A stretch of DNA of 64,000 nt from the NCBI RefSeq assembly GCF_019802085.1, contig NZ_JAHVHV010000003.1, positions 186,001-250,000 on the forward strand. The letters run 5' to 3'. This DNA comes from Ferrimonas balearica (GTDB lineage: Bacteria; Pseudomonadota; Gammaproteobacteria; Enterobacterales; Shewanellaceae). Every line of letters starts with the position of its first letter. The first letter of the stretch is position 1. The translations under genes were made by a program, and so were the position numbers. This document shows, in pieces, positions 34,817 to 44,484 of the stretch. Under the pieces are notes generated by a model. It was not told where the DNA came from, made no database searches, and saw nothing but the letters and a program-made list of their open reading frames with translations.

Positions 34817-37003
34817 GTGTACGTCCAGATCGCCCTACCGGTGCCGCTGCCGCGGCTGTTCAGCTACCGCCCCATCGACGGCCAGCCCCTGCCGCGCCCC
34901 GGCACCCGGGTGCGGGTGCCCTTCGGCGCCCAGTCCCAGGTGGGGATCGTGGTGGCGCACGCCGAGGAGCCGGGGCTGGATCCGGCCAAGGTGAAACCGG
35001 TGCAGGCCTACCTGGACGAGGCGTCGCTGTTCGACGCCTCCCTGTGGAAACTGGCCCAGACCGCCAGCCGCTACTACTTCACCCCCCTGGGTCTGGTGCT
35101 GCCGCAGATGATCCCGGTGAAGCTGCGCAAGGGGGAGGGCAGTGATCCCCAGCCCTGCACCCAGTGGCAATTGACCGAGGCCGGCCGCCTAGCGACGCCA
35201 GAGAGTCTCAAACGGGCCCCCCAGCAGCAGCGCCTGCTGGCCTACCTGCAGGCGGGCCACCCGTTGGAGGACGGCCAGGTGACGGCGCTGGAGTTCAGCC
35301 GTCCGGCCCTCAAGGCGCTGGCGGACAAGGGGCTGATCCTCGCCCAGGAGGTTCTGCCGCCGGCCCCCGAGCCCTGGCCACGGGAGTGGACGCTGGGGGA
35401 GACGCCGCCGGTGCTCAACCCGGAGCAGGCGGTGGCGGTCAGCGCCATCAACCAGCACCGGGGCTTCGGCTGCTTTGTGCTGGACGGAGTCACCGGCTCC
35501 GGCAAGACCGAGGTCTACCTCACCGCCATGGCGGAGGTGCTGCGCCGGGGCCAGAGCGTGCTGGTGCTGGTGCCGGAGATCGGCCTGACCCCTCAGACCA
35601 TCGCCCGCTTCCGCCGCCGCTTCCCCCTGCCGATGGAGGTGCTGCACTCCTCCGTCAACGACAACGAGCGGCTGGCCAGCTGGCAGCGGGCCCGGGCCGG
35701 GGGCGCGGCCATCGTGCTGGGCACCCGCTCCGCCCTCTTTACCCCCCTGCCGGATCTGGGCCTCATCGTCATCGACGAGGAGCACGACGCCAGCTTCAAG
35801 CAGCAGGAGGGGTTTCGTTATCACGGCCGGGACCTGGCGGTGATGCGGGCCCAGTTGGAAAACGTGCCCATCATCCTGGGCAGCGCCACCCCGGCGCTGG
35901 AGACCCTCAACAACGTCAAGCAGGGCCGCTACCGTCACCTCACCCTGGCCAAGCGGGCCGGGGCGGGCCAGCCGGTGCGCCAGATCCTGCAGGACATCCG
36001 CCACCTGCCCCTGGACGCCGGCCTGTCGCCGCCGCTCATCCAGCGCATCCGCCAGCACCTGGCGGACGGCAACCAGGTGATGCTGTTCCTCAACCGCCGC
36101 GGCTTCGCCCCGGCCCTGCTCTGCCACGAGTGCGGCCACCTGCACGAGTGCCAGCGCTGCGACGCCTTCTACACGGTGCACCAGCACGCCAACCTGGTGA
36201 TCTGCCACCACTGCGGCAGTCAGAAACGGCTGCCCCGTCAGTGCCCGGATTGCGGCTCCACCCAGTTGTTCACCCGCGGGGTGGGGACCGAGCAGTTGGA
36301 GCAGGCCCTGGAGCGGCTGTTTCCCGACACCCCCTCGGTGCGCATCGACCGCGACTCCACCAGCCGCAAAGGCAGCCTGGAGGCCAAGCTGGAGCGGATC
36401 CGCTCCGGCGAGGCGCGGATCCTGGTGGGCACCCAGATGCTGGCCAAGGGCCACCACTTCCCCGATGTCACCCTGGTGGCGCTTCTGGACGTGGACTCGG
36501 CGCTGTTCTCCGCCGATTTCCGCGCCGCCGAGCGCCTGGCCCAGCTCTACACCCAGGTGGCGGGGCGCTCCGGCCGGGCCGCCAAGAAAGGGGAGGTGGT
36601 GCTGCAGACCCACCAGCCGGAACACCCCCTGCTGCATCAACTGCTGGGGGCCGGTTACGGCGCCTTTGCCGAGGACGCCCTGACCGAGCGCCGTCAGGCC
36701 CAGTTGCCTCCCCACTGGCAGCTGGCGGTGCTGCGGGCCGAGGCCACCCAGGCCCACCTGGCCCAGGGCTTTATCCAGCAGGCCAAGGCACTGCTGCCCA
36801 AGGGCGGCGTGCAGATGATCGGCCCCATGCCGGCGCCGCTGGAGCGCAAGGCGGGCAAGTACCGCTTCCAGGCGCTGCTGCTGGCGGAGGATCGCCGCAC
36901 CCTGCAGCAGCTCCTGGAGCCCTGGCTGGTGGCGGTCAGCCAGCTGGACAGCCAGAAGCGCTGCCGCTGGCACCTGGAGCGGGACCCCCAGGATCTGCTG
37001 TAA
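34817..37003 (+). CDS. priA: Primosomal protein N' (replication restart helicase)
   Basis: Superfamily 2 helicase that recognises stalled forks and reloads the replisome. 728 residues. The N-terminal DNA-binding domain precedes Walker A GVTGSGKTEVY (about 224) and the DEEH box near 319. A zinc cluster follows (CHECGHLHECQRC, CHHCG, CPDCG), then the helicase second lobe with GTQMLAKGHHFPDVTLV and AGRSGRA. The start is GTG 34817, where similarity to E. coli begins; no strong ribosome binding site is visible. 130 bases upstream of argS. Confidence 0.96.
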   Translation: MYVQIALPVPLPRLFSYRPIDGQPLPRPGTRVRVPFGAQSQVGIVVAHAEEPGLDPAKVKPVQAYLDEASLFDASLWKLAQTASRYYFTPLGLVLPQMIPVKLRKGEGSDPQPCTQWQLTEAGRLATPESLKRAPQQQRLLAYLQAGHPLEDGQVTALEFSRPALKALADKGLILAQEVLPPAPEPWPREWTLGETPPVLNPEQAVAVSAINQHRGFGCFVLDGVTGSGKTEVYLTAMAEVLRRGQSVLVLVPEIGLTPQTIARFRRRFPLPMEVLHSSVNDNERLASWQRARAGGAAIVLGTRSALFTPLPDLGLIVIDEEHDASFKQQEGFRYHGRDLAVMRAQLENVPIILGSATPALETLNNVKQGRYRHLTLAKRAGAGQPVRQILQDIRHLPLDAGLSPPLIQRIRQHLADGNQVMLFLNRRGFAPALLCHECGHLHECQRCDAFYTVHQHANLVICHHCGSQKRLPRQCPDCGSTQLFTRGVGTEQLEQALERLFPDTPSVRIDRDSTSRKGSLEAKLERIRSGEARILVGTQMLAKGHHFPDVTLVALLDVDSALFSADFRAAERLAQLYTQVAGRSGRAAKKGEVVLQTHQPEHPLLHQLLGAGYGAFAEDALTERRQAQLPPHWQLAVLRAEATQAHLAQGFIQQAKALLPKGGVQMIGPMPAPLERKAGKYRFQALLLAEDRRTLQQLLEPWLVAVSQLDSQKRCRWHLERDPQDLL

Positions 37004-37133
37004 CGCCGGCGGGCCAACTCCCGCTCCGGCGATATAGTTTTTATCCAGATCCAGCGTTAAAATAGCCGGTTCGAAACGCCGCCGGCCGGCTGATCCCCGC
37101 CGCAGGCTCCCCCAGTTCTTTTTTGGTGTCGCG

Positions 37134-38882
37134 ATGAAAGACCATATCCAGCAGTTACTTGAACAAACCGTCGACCGCCTGAAATCCCAGGCCATCATCC
37201 CGGCTGACGCCGCGCCGCGACTCCAGGTAGACCGCACCAAAGACAAAAGCCACGGCGATCTGGCCACCAACCTGGCGATGATGCTGGCCAAGCCGGCGGG
37301 CAAGAACCCCCGCGAGCTGGCTGGGCTGATCATCGACAACCTGCCCGAGTCCACCCTGGTGGCCAAGACCGAGATCGCCGGTCCGGGCTTCATCAACTTC
37401 TTCCTCGACGCCGGCTGGCTGGGTCAGCAGATCGAGACCATCGCCACCGACGCCCGCGCCAACGTGGCCCCGGTGGCCGCGCCCCAGACCATCGTCACCG
37501 ACTACTCCGCCCCCAACGTGGCCAAGGAGATGGCGGTGCACCACATCCGCTCCACGGTGATCGGCGATGCCGTGGCCCGCACCCTGGCCTTCCTGGGCCA
37601 CAAGGTGGTGCGCGCCAACCACATCGGCGACTGGGGCACCCAGTTCGGCATGCTGATCGCCTACCTGGAGAAGGTGGAGAACGAGAACGCCACCGACATG
37701 GACCTGTCCGATCTGGAGGCCTTCTACCGGGAAGCCAAGAAGTGTTACGACGAGGACGCAGAGTTCGCCGAGCGCGCCCGCAACTACGTGGTGAAACTGC
37801 AGGGCGGTGACCCGTACTGCAACGCCATGTGGCGCAAGCTGGTGGACATCACCATGGCCCAGAACCAGGCGATCTACGACCGCCTGAACGTCTCCCTGAC
37901 CAACGACGACATCATGGGCGAGAGCCTCTACAACCCCATGCTGCCGGAGATCGTCGCCGATCTGACCCACCAGGGGCTGGCGGTGGAGGACCAGGGTGCC
38001 AAGGTGGTGTTCCTGGAGGAGTTCAAGGGCAAGGACGGCAACCCCATGGGGGTGATCATCCAGAAGCGCGACGGTGGCTATCTCTACACCACCACCGACA
38101 TCGCCGCGGCCAAGTACCGGGTCGACACCTTCGGCGCCGAGCGCATCCTCTACTTCATCGACTCCCGTCAGGCCCAGCACCTGCAGCAGGCCTGGCTGAT
38201 CGCCCGCAAAGCCGGCTACCTGCCGGAAGGGACCACCACCGAGCACTGCGCCTTTGGCATGATGCTGGGCAAGGACGGCAAGCCGTTCAAGACCCGCTCC
38301 GGCGGCACCGTCAAGCTGGCGGACCTGCTGGAGGAGGCCCACCAGCGTGCCATCAAGCTGATCGGTGAGAAGAACCCGGATCTTAAGGGTGAGGCGCTGG
38401 AGACCATCGCCACCACCGTGGCCATGGCCTCGGTGAAATACTCCGACCTGTCCAAGAACCGCACCACCGACTACGTGTTCGACTGGGACAACATGCTCAC
38501 CTTCGAGGGCAACACCGCCCCCTACATGCTGTACGCCTACAGCCGCATCCAGTCCATCTTCCGCAAGGCAGGGGTCGAGGCGGCCGAGCTGGACGGCACC
38601 GTGGTGCTGGCTCACGACAAGGAGGAGGCCCTGGCCCAGAAGCTGGTGCAGTTCAACGACGCGGTGCAGGGGGTGGCCAACAAGGGGATGCCGCACCTGA
38701 TGTGCACCTACCTGTACGAGCTGGCCGGCGCCTTTATGAGCTTCTACGAGGCCTGCCCCATCAACAAGGAGGGGGTGTCCGCCGAGGCCAAGGCCAGCCG
38801 CCTGCGCCTGTGTGCCGCCACCGCCAACACCCTGAAAGTGGGCCTGGGCCTGCTGGGGATCAACACCCTGGAACGCATGTAA
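37134..38882 (+). CDS. argS: Arginyl-tRNA synthetase
   Basis: Class I aminoacyl-tRNA synthetase charging tRNA-Arg. 582 residues, close to the E. coli 577. The N-terminal tRNA D-loop-binding domain precedes [21 protein letters not shown], in which HHIR occupies the HIGH position. The KMSKS region is the weak form [11 protein letters not shown], as in E. coli. The C-terminal helical anticodon-binding domain ends [22 protein letters not shown] upstream is a weak ribosome site. ftsN follows after three bases. Confidence 0.97.
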   Translation: MKDHIQQLLEQTVDRLKSQAIIPADAAPRLQVDRTKDKSHGDLATNLAMMLAKPAGKNPRELAGLIIDNLPESTLVAKTEIAGPGFINFFLDAGWLGQQIETIATDARANVAPVAAPQTIVTDYSAPNVAKEMAVHHIRSTVIGDAVARTLAFLGHKVVRANHIGDWGTQFGMLIAYLEKVENENATDMDLSDLEAFYREAKKCYDEDAEFAERARNYVVKLQGGDPYCNAMWRKLVDITMAQNQAIYDRLNVSLTNDDIMGESLYNPMLPEIVADLTHQGLAVEDQGAKVVFLEEFKGKDGNPMGVIIQKRDGGYLYTTTDIAAAKYRVDTFGAERILYFIDSRQAQHLQQAWLIARKAGYLPEGTTTEHCAFGMMLGKDGKPFKTRSGGTVKLADLLEEAHQRAIKLIGEKNPDLKGEALETIATTVAMASVKYSDLSKNRTTDYVFDWDNMLTFEGNTAPYMLYAYSRIQSIFRKAGVEAAELDGTVVLAHDKEEALAQKLVQFNDAVQGVANKGMPHLMCTYLYELAGAFMSFYEACPINKEGVSAEAKASRLRLCAATANTLKVGLGLLGINTLERM

Positions 38883-38885
38883 ACC

Positions 38886-39461
38886 ATGGCCAAGGACTAC
38901 GCTGGACGAGGACGTCCCCCCCGCAAGACCGGCCGCAGCAGCGGCCGTCGCAAGGCCCCGGCCAAGAAGCCCTTCCCCTGGCCGATGGCCCTGGTGGTCA
39001 CCGCCCTGGTGTGCTTCTTCGGCTACCTGCTGCTGACCATCCAGGGGGCCAGCGATCGCCAGGGCGAAACGCCGGCGCCCCAGGCCCCGGTCAGTCAGCC
39101 CAAGCCCCAGGCCAAACCGACGCCGGACCCGGATCCGCTGCCGGAGAAGCCGCAGGAGGATTGGGAGTACATCGACGTGCTGCCCAACTCCGAGGTGGAG
39201 GTGGAGGTGCCGGAGCAGGAGAGCGGCGGTCCCTTCCTGATGCAGTGCGGCTCCTTCCGCACCGACGACCAGGCCAACGCCATGCGGGCCACCATCGCCT
39301 TCCAGGGGATCGAGTCCCAGGTGCGCCGCTCCGAGGGCAGCAACGGCGTCTGGTACCGGGTGGTGCTCGGCCCCTACGAACGCAAGCGGATGGCGGAGCG
39401 CGATCGCCACAGCCTGCAGAAGGTGGGGATCAACGGCTGCCAGATCTGGCTGTGGAACTGA
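38886..39461 (+). CDS. ftsN: SPOR-domain cell division protein FtsN
   Basis: Bitopic division protein: basic cytosolic tail (residues 1-30), one transmembrane helix (about 31-51), a Pro/Gln-rich periplasmic linker with the essential-type segment WEYIDVLPNSEVEV, and a C-terminal SPOR domain (about 113-190; FLMQCGSFRTDDQANAMRA and VWYRVVLGPY) that binds denuded peptidoglycan at the septum. 191 residues, shorter than E. coli FtsN (319) mainly in the linker. Directly after argS, as is common in gammaproteobacteria. Confidence 0.92.
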   Translation: MAKDYAGRGRPPRKTGRSSGRRKAPAKKPFPWPMALVVTALVCFFGYLLLTIQGASDRQGETPAPQAPVSQPKPQAKPTPDPDPLPEKPQEDWEYIDVLPNSEVEVEVPEQESGGPFLMQCGSFRTDDQANAMRATIAFQGIESQVRRSEGSNGVWYRVVLGPYERKRMAERDRHSLQKVGINGCQIWLWN

Positions 39462-39482
39462 GGGGGCTTCGGCCCCCTTTTT
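39461..39482 (+). terminator. Rho-independent terminator of ftsN
   Basis: Stem AGGGGGC with GCCCCCT closed by a TTCG tetraloop, followed by TTTTT; starts in the ftsN stop codon. Confidence 0.93.
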
Positions 39483-39487
39483 GCCCC

Positions 39488-40078
39488 ATGAGCCGCCCTC
39501 TCTGCCACCGCTGCCAGCGCCCCCTCAAGGCCTGCCTCTGCCACGCCCTGCGCCCTCTGTCCCACCGCCACCCGGTGGAGATCCTGATGCACCCCTCGGA
39601 GGCCAAATCCGCCAAGGGCACCGCCACCCTGACCACCGCCGTGCTGAGCCAGGCCCGGTTGTGGCTGGGGGAAACCGAGGTCGATTTCGCCCCCCTGCGC
39701 GCCGCATTGGGGGAGACCCCCTGCTACCTGGTCTACCCCGGACCCGATGCCGAACCGGTGGAACGCACCCGGATCGGGGATGGGGCCCACCTGCTGCTGG
39801 TGGACGGCACCTGGCGCAAGACCCACAAGATGCTCAAGCTCAACCCCTGGCTGGCGGCCCTGCCCCGGCTGAGCTTCGAGACCGCCCCCGAGGGCAACTA
39901 CGAGATCCGCAAAGCCCACCGGGCCGACAGCCTCTCCACCCTGGAGGCCACCGCCTACGCCCTGCAGTGCCTGGAGGGGCTGGATCCGGCCCCGCTGCAC
40001 GACGCCTTCGAGGCCCTCAAGCAGAGCCAGCTGGCCCACATGTCCGAGGCCGTACGTCGCCGCTACCGGCCGGAGTAA
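39488..40078 (+). CDS. tapT: DTW-domain tRNA-uridine aminocarboxypropyltransferase
   Basis: Member of the DTW family; E. coli TapT (YfiP) transfers the 3-amino-3-carboxypropyl group of S-adenosylmethionine to U47 of tRNAs. 196 residues. The Cys cluster LCHRCQRPLKACLC starts the protein and may bind zinc; the naming motif is present as VDGTWRKTHKM; LLVDG and GNYEIRKAHRADSLSTLEA are family-typical. ATG 39488 lies only six bases after the ftsN terminator, and the T-run supplies no good ribosome site, so expression may depend on read-through or a promoter inside ftsN. Confidence 0.83.
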   Translation: MSRPLCHRCQRPLKACLCHALRPLSHRHPVEILMHPSEAKSAKGTATLTTAVLSQARLWLGETEVDFAPLRAALGETPCYLVYPGPDAEPVERTRIGDGAHLLLVDGTWRKTHKMLKLNPWLAALPRLSFETAPEGNYEIRKAHRADSLSTLEATAYALQCLEGLDPAPLHDAFEALKQSQLAHMSEAVRRRYRPE

Positions 40079-40109
40079 AAAGATTATCCTTGCGTCCGTT
40101 CACGTGAAT

Positions 40110-40128
40110 GATAATAATTCTCATTATC
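40110..40128. promoter_or_regulatory. Fur box
   Basis: GATAATAATTCTCATTATC matches the Fur consensus GATAATGATAATCATTATC at 16 of 19 positions. It overlaps a candidate -10 (AATAAT from 40113) that is 17 bases from TTGCGT (40090-40095), so iron-loaded Fur would block the promoter of the following small gene. Confidence 0.88.
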
Positions 40129-40152
40129 TGATTTTTGGGCGAGGGGATGAGG

Positions 40153-40350
40153 ATGCAACTGCAGGTGGGGATCGAGGTGGAGAAACTGGCGGCGCTGGTG
40201 CGCAGCGGCGCCCTGTGCATTGCCGATCTTCAAGCGCTGGACGCCGACACAAAAGCCGCCCTGTGGCGGCTCTGTCTGCACTGCGTCGAGTGCGACCGGG
40301 CCGAACAGGCCCAGCCGCTGACCGTCATGCCATATACTGACCGCCGTTGA
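40153..40350 (+). CDS. Fur-controlled 65-residue protein of unknown function
   Basis: Short protein without signal peptide or membrane helix: MQLQVGIEVEKLAALVRSG, then a central helical part and a cysteine trio in LCLHCVEC, which could bind a metal or a cluster. I do not recognise the family. ATG 40153 is chosen because GAGGGG lies six bases before it; ATG 40147 would overlap that site. A strong Fur box lies 25 bases upstream, so expression under iron limitation is expected. The 3' end overlaps the convergent phaB gene by 26 bases. Confidence 0.72.
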   Translation: MQLQVGIEVEKLAALVRSGALCIADLQALDADTKAALWRLCLHCVECDRAEQAQPLTVMPYTDRR

Positions 40351-41065
40351 TGGCCAGGTTGGAGCCGGTGATGAAGCCCGCCTGCTCATTGGCCAGGAAG
40401 GACACCGCCCGAGCGATCTCCTCCGGCTGACCGAAGCGCTGCACCGGGATCTGCTTGCGGATCTTGTCGCGGATCCCCTCGTCGATGGCGCGGATCATGT
40501 CGGTCTCGATGTAACCCGGGGAGATGGTGTTCACCGTGATCCCCTTGGCCGCCACCTCCTGGGCCAATGACTTGGTGAAGCCGTACATCCCTGCCTTGGC
40601 CGCCGCGTAGTTGCACTGACCGAACTGCCCCTTCTGACCGTTGATGGAGGAGATGCTGATGATGCGCCCGTAGCTGCGCTCCAGCATCTTCGGCAGCACC
40701 GCCCGGCACAGGTTGAACACACTGTCCAGGTTGGTGTCCATCACCGACCGCCACTGCTCCGGCTCCATCTTCTTCAAGGTGCCGTCCCAGGTGATCCCCG
40801 CGTTGTTCACCAACACGCCAATGGGCCCCAGGGTCTCCTCGATGTCCAGCACCACCCGGTTGCACTCGCCGAAGTCGGCCACGTCGAAGGGCAGTATGGT
40901 GACATTGGGGTGGGTCTGAGCCAGTTCACCGGCCAGGCGCTCGGCGTTGCTGCTGTTGGGTCGACACCCGGCCACCACTTTATAGCCTTCCTCCGCCAGG
41001 GCCTTGGTCAGGTACAGACCAATGCCACCCACACCCCCGGTGATCAACGCAACTTTGTTTTCCAT
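40325..41065 (-). CDS. phaB: Acetoacetyl-CoA reductase (SDR family)
   Basis: NADPH-dependent reductase giving (R)-3-hydroxybutyryl-CoA for polyhydroxybutyrate synthesis. 246 residues; Rossmann motif TGGVGGIG (9-15), NNAG (87-90) and the catalytic Ser140, Tyr153, Lys157. The segments NITWDGTLKKM-like and ISSINGQKGQFGQCNY are typical of PhaB rather than FabG. ATG 41065 with GAGGAGC upstream. No PHA synthase or thiolase is adjacent, so the pathway partners are elsewhere. Confidence 0.87.
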   Translation of the reverse strand: MENKVALITGGVGGIGLYLTKALAEEGYKVVAGCRPNSSNAERLAGELAQTHPNVTILPFDVADFGECNRVVLDIEETLGPIGVLVNNAGITWDGTLKKMEPEQWRSVMDTNLDSVFNLCRAVLPKMLERSYGRIISISSINGQKGQFGQCNYAAAKAGMYGFTKSLAQEVAAKGITVNTISPGYIETDMIRAIDEGIRDKIRKQIPVQRFGQPEEIARAVSFLANEQAGFITGSNLAINGGQYMA

Positions 41066-41305
41066 GTCACAGCTCCTCACAGTCATTGGACAAAATTCAT
41101 ACTGGGCGAAAAGCGTGACATTTGCGCGACACAAAGGTCGAACCAGCGGCCTGACTGTGGCTGATCACAATGGTGAAATAATCGACGTCAATAACACTGC
41201 ACAAAATGGGGTTATTAGGGGAATGTTCTGTTTATCCATCCATACATTTTTATGTCACAGAACCGTCGTAATTAGGATGGCCAGGTTCACCAAGCAGTCT
41301 CGGTT

Positions 41306-43336
41306 ATGTCCTCTTTGCTTACGTTTCTCCGTCAACGCACCCTGGTTCAGCAGGTGGTGCTCTCCATGGGCCTCCAGTTTGCCGTCGCCCTGGGTCTGGT
41401 CACCAGTGCCCTCTGGGGGCTGGCTCAGCTCAACGGCGCCTTCAAGCAGCTGGAGGAGGAGGCCCTGCCCATCGCCGAAGCGGTCAGCGACATCGAGCGC
41501 CAGGCGCTGCGGGTGGAACAGGCGCTGCGCACCGCCTACCTGAGCCCGGATGCCGCCCAGTTCGAGCAGCGCCAGGCGCACTACCAGGCCGGCCGCGATG
41601 CCCTGCAGGCCCACCTGACGGAGTTGGCCGCCTTCGCCGACCAGGCCGGTTACCCCTGGCTGACCGACGCCCTGGCCGAGCTGGACGCCCAGAACCAGGT
41701 CACCCTGACCACCATGGATCAGCTGATGGCGCGCACCGCCGAGCGCCTGGCCATCGAACACCGCCTCAACAGCGGCCGTGACTACCTGCTGTTCTCGGTC
41801 AACTCGGTGCGCAACGAGATGGCCCGCCTCTACCCCCTGCTGTTTGACGGCCTGCCCGGCGCCAACGACACCTACGACAGCTTCATCTCTGGGGCCGGCG
41901 GCCTGGTGGGGGCGATCATCCAGCTCTCCACCGCCTCCAGCCCCAGCGTCGCCCAGGCCCAGTTTCGCGAGGTGCGGGCCTACCTGGGCCGGATGCGCTT
42001 CCAATACGACTCCCTGCTGGACCTCAACGCCGAGTTGGGCGAATACCCCTCCGCCAGCTCCGCCCTCGAGGTGCTGGAGGAGGCCGGCGGCCGCGAAGGC
42101 CTGTTCGCCCTGGAGGTAGAGCGGGTCGGCCTGAACCACCAGACCCGCCAGGACCTGGACGCCCTGCTCACCCAGCAGGCGGCCCTGTCGACGATCCTCG
42201 ATGGGCTCAAGCAGCGGGGCGACGCCCTGGTGCTCGACGCCCGGGCCGACACCCAGGGAGCCCTGGCCCAGAGTCGCCAGCTGCTGCTGGTGCTGGCGGC
42301 GTTGGCGGCGCTGCTGGTGCTGGCCCTCAGCCTGGCGTTGGTGCGCCAGCTGCGCCGCACCCTGGCCCGGTTCAATACCGCCATTCGCGCCCTGGCGGAC
42401 GGCGACTTCACCCACCGCTGCGAGGTGGACCGGCCGGCGGAGTTTGCCCAGCTGGCCCAGTGGCTCAACAGCGCCAGCCAGCGTAACCGGGAGGTGTTTG
42501 GCCAGCTGCGCCAGCGGGGGGAGGAGCTGGACCAGGCCGCCCAGGTCAGCGCCGACGTCACCCACCGCCAGCAGGCGGAGCTGGGGCAGCAGGCGGAGCA
42601 GATCAACCGCATCGCCGCGGCGGTCACCGAGATGGACGCCAGCATGCAGTCCATCGCCGGCGACAGCCGGGACAGCGAGCGGGAGAGCCACCACTCCGCG
42701 GCCCTGGCCCAGGAGGGGCGCGAGGCCCTGGTGCGCACCAGCGAACACCTGGACAACCTGGCCCGGCACCTGGCGGACAACGACACCCGCATGGGGGAGC
42801 TGGACACCCAGGTGGACCAGATCGGCGCCATCGCCGAGGTGATCAACCACATCGCCGATCGCACCAACCTGCTGGCCCTCAACGCCGCCATCGAGGCGGC
42901 CCGGGCCGGGGAGCAGGGCCGGGGCTTTGCCGTGGTGGCGGACGAGGTGCGCAAGCTGGCGGCCCAGACCCGGGAGCAGACCGACTCCATCGAGAGCATG
43001 ATCCACACCCTGCACGACGCCGCCCGGCACGCCCGCCAGGGGATGCAGGCCAGCCGCGAGGAGATGGATCGCACCCACGCCCTGCGCCACCAGCTGGACG
43101 ACGCCATGGCCCAGATCCAGAGCGCCGTGGTGTCGGTGGAACGGCGGGCCCTGGCGATCTCCCAGGCCACCGCCGAGCAGACCCAGGCCTGCCACCACGT
43201 CAGTGAGACGGTGTCGGATCTGGCCCAGCAGAGCGGCCAGCGTCAGAGCCAGATCAACGAGCTGTCGGTGCAATCGGACCAGGTGGCGGGGATCGCCCGG
43301 GAGCAGCGGGAGAAGCTGGTCCAGTTCCGGGTTTGA
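41306..43336 (+). CDS. Methyl-accepting chemotaxis protein
   Basis: Transmembrane chemoreceptor, 676 residues. A first helix (about 14-36) leads into a large helical periplasmic sensor (about 37-325, with the segment [20 protein letters not shown]), a second helix (about 330-352, [20 protein letters not shown]), HAMP, and the signalling domain with the conserved hairpin [20 protein letters not shown]. Ligand unknown. ATG 41306 has a weak ribosome site but starts the first helix correctly. Monocistronic; divergent from phaB. Confidence 0.88.
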   Translation: MSSLLTFLRQRTLVQQVVLSMGLQFAVALGLVTSALWGLAQLNGAFKQLEEEALPIAEAVSDIERQALRVEQALRTAYLSPDAAQFEQRQAHYQAGRDALQAHLTELAAFADQAGYPWLTDALAELDAQNQVTLTTMDQLMARTAERLAIEHRLNSGRDYLLFSVNSVRNEMARLYPLLFDGLPGANDTYDSFISGAGGLVGAIIQLSTASSPSVAQAQFREVRAYLGRMRFQYDSLLDLNAELGEYPSASSALEVLEEAGGREGLFALEVERVGLNHQTRQDLDALLTQQAALSTILDGLKQRGDALVLDARADTQGALAQSRQLLLVLAALAALLVLALSLALVRQLRRTLARFNTAIRALADGDFTHRCEVDRPAEFAQLAQWLNSASQRNREVFGQLRQRGEELDQAAQVSADVTHRQQAELGQQAEQINRIAAAVTEMDASMQSIAGDSRDSERESHHSAALAQEGREALVRTSEHLDNLARHLADNDTRMGELDTQVDQIGAIAEVINHIADRTNLLALNAAIEAARAGEQGRGFAVVADEVRKLAAQTREQTDSIESMIHTLHDAARHARQGMQASREEMDRTHALRHQLDDAMAQIQSAVVSVERRALAISQATAEQTQACHHVSETVSDLAQQSGQRQSQINELSVQSDQVAGIAREQREKLVQFRV

Positions 43337-43440
43337 GGGGGCAGGGCGGACACGGCCGGTGACTCCGCTTCGCCAGCGGATGGTCTTTTGCCGCCGGACC
43401 CGTAAAATCTCGCCTTTTTTCGGGCGAGTCGGAGTCTTCC

Positions 43441-44262
43441 ATGCAGCAGGCGGTGGTGCAGTTCAGTCAATCTTTGGCGCGGTGGGTCAACAGCCGCGCC
43501 TTCCAGGGGGCGGTGATCGCCGTCATTGTACTCTCGGCGCTGTCCATCGGCGCCAAGACCTACCAGCTGCCGCTGTGGCTGGAGCGCACCCTGGCCACCC
43601 TGGACGGCGCCATCACGGTGTTTTTCGCCCTCGAGCTGACCCTGCGCTTCCTGGCCCACGGCGGCCGGCCGAGCTTTTTCAAGAACGGCTGGAACCTGTT
43701 CGACACCGCCATCGTGCTGGTCAGCCTGGTGCCCCTGTCCAACGCCGACACCGTGTTGCTGGCCCGCCTGCTGCGGATCTTCCGAGTGCTGCGGCTGGTC
43801 TCCCTGGTGCCGGAGCTGCGCCAGCTGATCAACGCCCTGATCAAGTCGATCCCCAAGATGGGCTACATCGCCCTGCTGATGTTCGTGTTCTTCTACATCT
43901 ACGCTGCCCTGGGCAGCACCCTGTTCGCCGAGCTGGAACCGAGGCTGTGGCAGGACGTCTCGGTGGCGATGCTGACCCTGTTCCGGGTGGCCACCTTCGA
44001 CGACTGGAACAACGTCATGTACGTCACTCTGGAGGCCTACCCCCTGGCGTGGATCTACTTCATCAGCTTCATCTTCCTCAACGCCTTCATCTTCCTCAAC
44101 ATGATGGTGGGGGTGATCCTGGACGTGATGACCCAGGAGACCGAAGCAGCCGAGCCCCCCACAGCGATGGACCAGCCGGCGACCGCCCGGGAGGCCGAAC
44201 TGGCCCAGCTCAGCCAGGAGCTGGCCACACTCAGCGCCCGCCTGGCCCGGCTGCAGCGTTAA
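43441..44262 (+). CDS. Voltage-gated-type cation channel (bacterial Nav/Cav-like)
   Basis: Six-helix one-domain channel, 273 residues, that would form tetramers. The S4 voltage sensor has arginines every third residue (ARLLRIFRVLRLVSL). The pore loop reads TLFRVATFDDWNNVMY: the selectivity filter FDDW has two adjacent acids, where NaChBac has LESW. S6 is FIFLNAFIFLNMMVGVILDV. The C-terminal tail (about 245-273) is a predicted coiled coil with heptad leucines (ELAQLSQELATLSARLARLQ), as in bacterial Nav channels. Ion preference cannot be fixed from sequence. Confidence 0.85.
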   Translation: MQQAVVQFSQSLARWVNSRAFQGAVIAVIVLSALSIGAKTYQLPLWLERTLATLDGAITVFFALELTLRFLAHGGRPSFFKNGWNLFDTAIVLVSLVPLSNADTVLLARLLRIFRVLRLVSLVPELRQLINALIKSIPKMGYIALLMFVFFYIYAALGSTLFAELEPRLWQDVSVAMLTLFRVATFDDWNNVMYVTLEAYPLAWIYFISFIFLNAFIFLNMMVGVILDVMTQETEAAEPPTAMDQPATAREAELAQLSQELATLSARLARLQR

Positions 44263-44270
44263 TGAGTCCC

Positions 44271-44300
44271 CGGGGGCGGCGGGCGCCGCCCCCGTTGTTC
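44271..44300 (+). terminator. Terminator-like hairpin after the ion channel gene
   Basis: Perfect 10-bp GC stem (44271-44280 with 44285-44294) followed by TTGTTC. The T-run is poor, but position and strength fit. Confidence 0.65.
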
Positions 44301-44368
44301 CGGCCCACCCAAGCCTGAACGCCGCCTGTTCGGACGGGCCCGGTTTGGCGCATTTTCCCGCCCCAGGG

Positions 44369-44396
44369 TTGATCCCCTCCTCCCTCATCCCCACAT
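44369..44396 (+). promoter_or_regulatory. Predicted sigma32 heat-shock promoter of hslVU
   Basis: TTGATC (44369-44374), 14-bp spacer, CCCCACAT (44389-44396); the known sigma32 -10 is CCCCATNT and -35 is CTTGAA with a 13-15 bp spacer. It lies about 80 bases upstream of hslV, a known heat-shock operon. Confidence 0.55.
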
Positions 44397-44444
44397 CTAC
44401 ACTAATCCCAAGCGCCGCGGCCCTGCCCGGCGCCCTCGATCTGC

Positions 44445-44462
44445 GGCGGCCCGCCGGCCGCC
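44445..44462 (+). other. GC-rich hairpin in the hslVU leader
   Basis: Perfect 7-bp stem GGCGGCC (44445-44451) with GGCCGCC (44456-44462) and loop CGCC. A stem-loop in the hslVU 5' leader stabilises the mRNA in E. coli; equivalence here is an inference. Confidence 0.5.
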
Positions 44463-44484
44463 CCCAACACATTAGGGGCTTTCC

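Noticed and set aside
40104..40340. Alternative 78-codon frame overlapping the Fur-controlled small gene
   Set aside because: Its start lies inside the Fur box and it lacks a ribosome site; the other frame has GAGGGG correctly spaced.
43409..43430. CTCGCC/GGCGAG hairpin before the ion channel gene as a terminator of the chemoreceptor gene
   Set aside because: The T-run lies in the loop instead of after the stem, so it does not form an intrinsic terminator.
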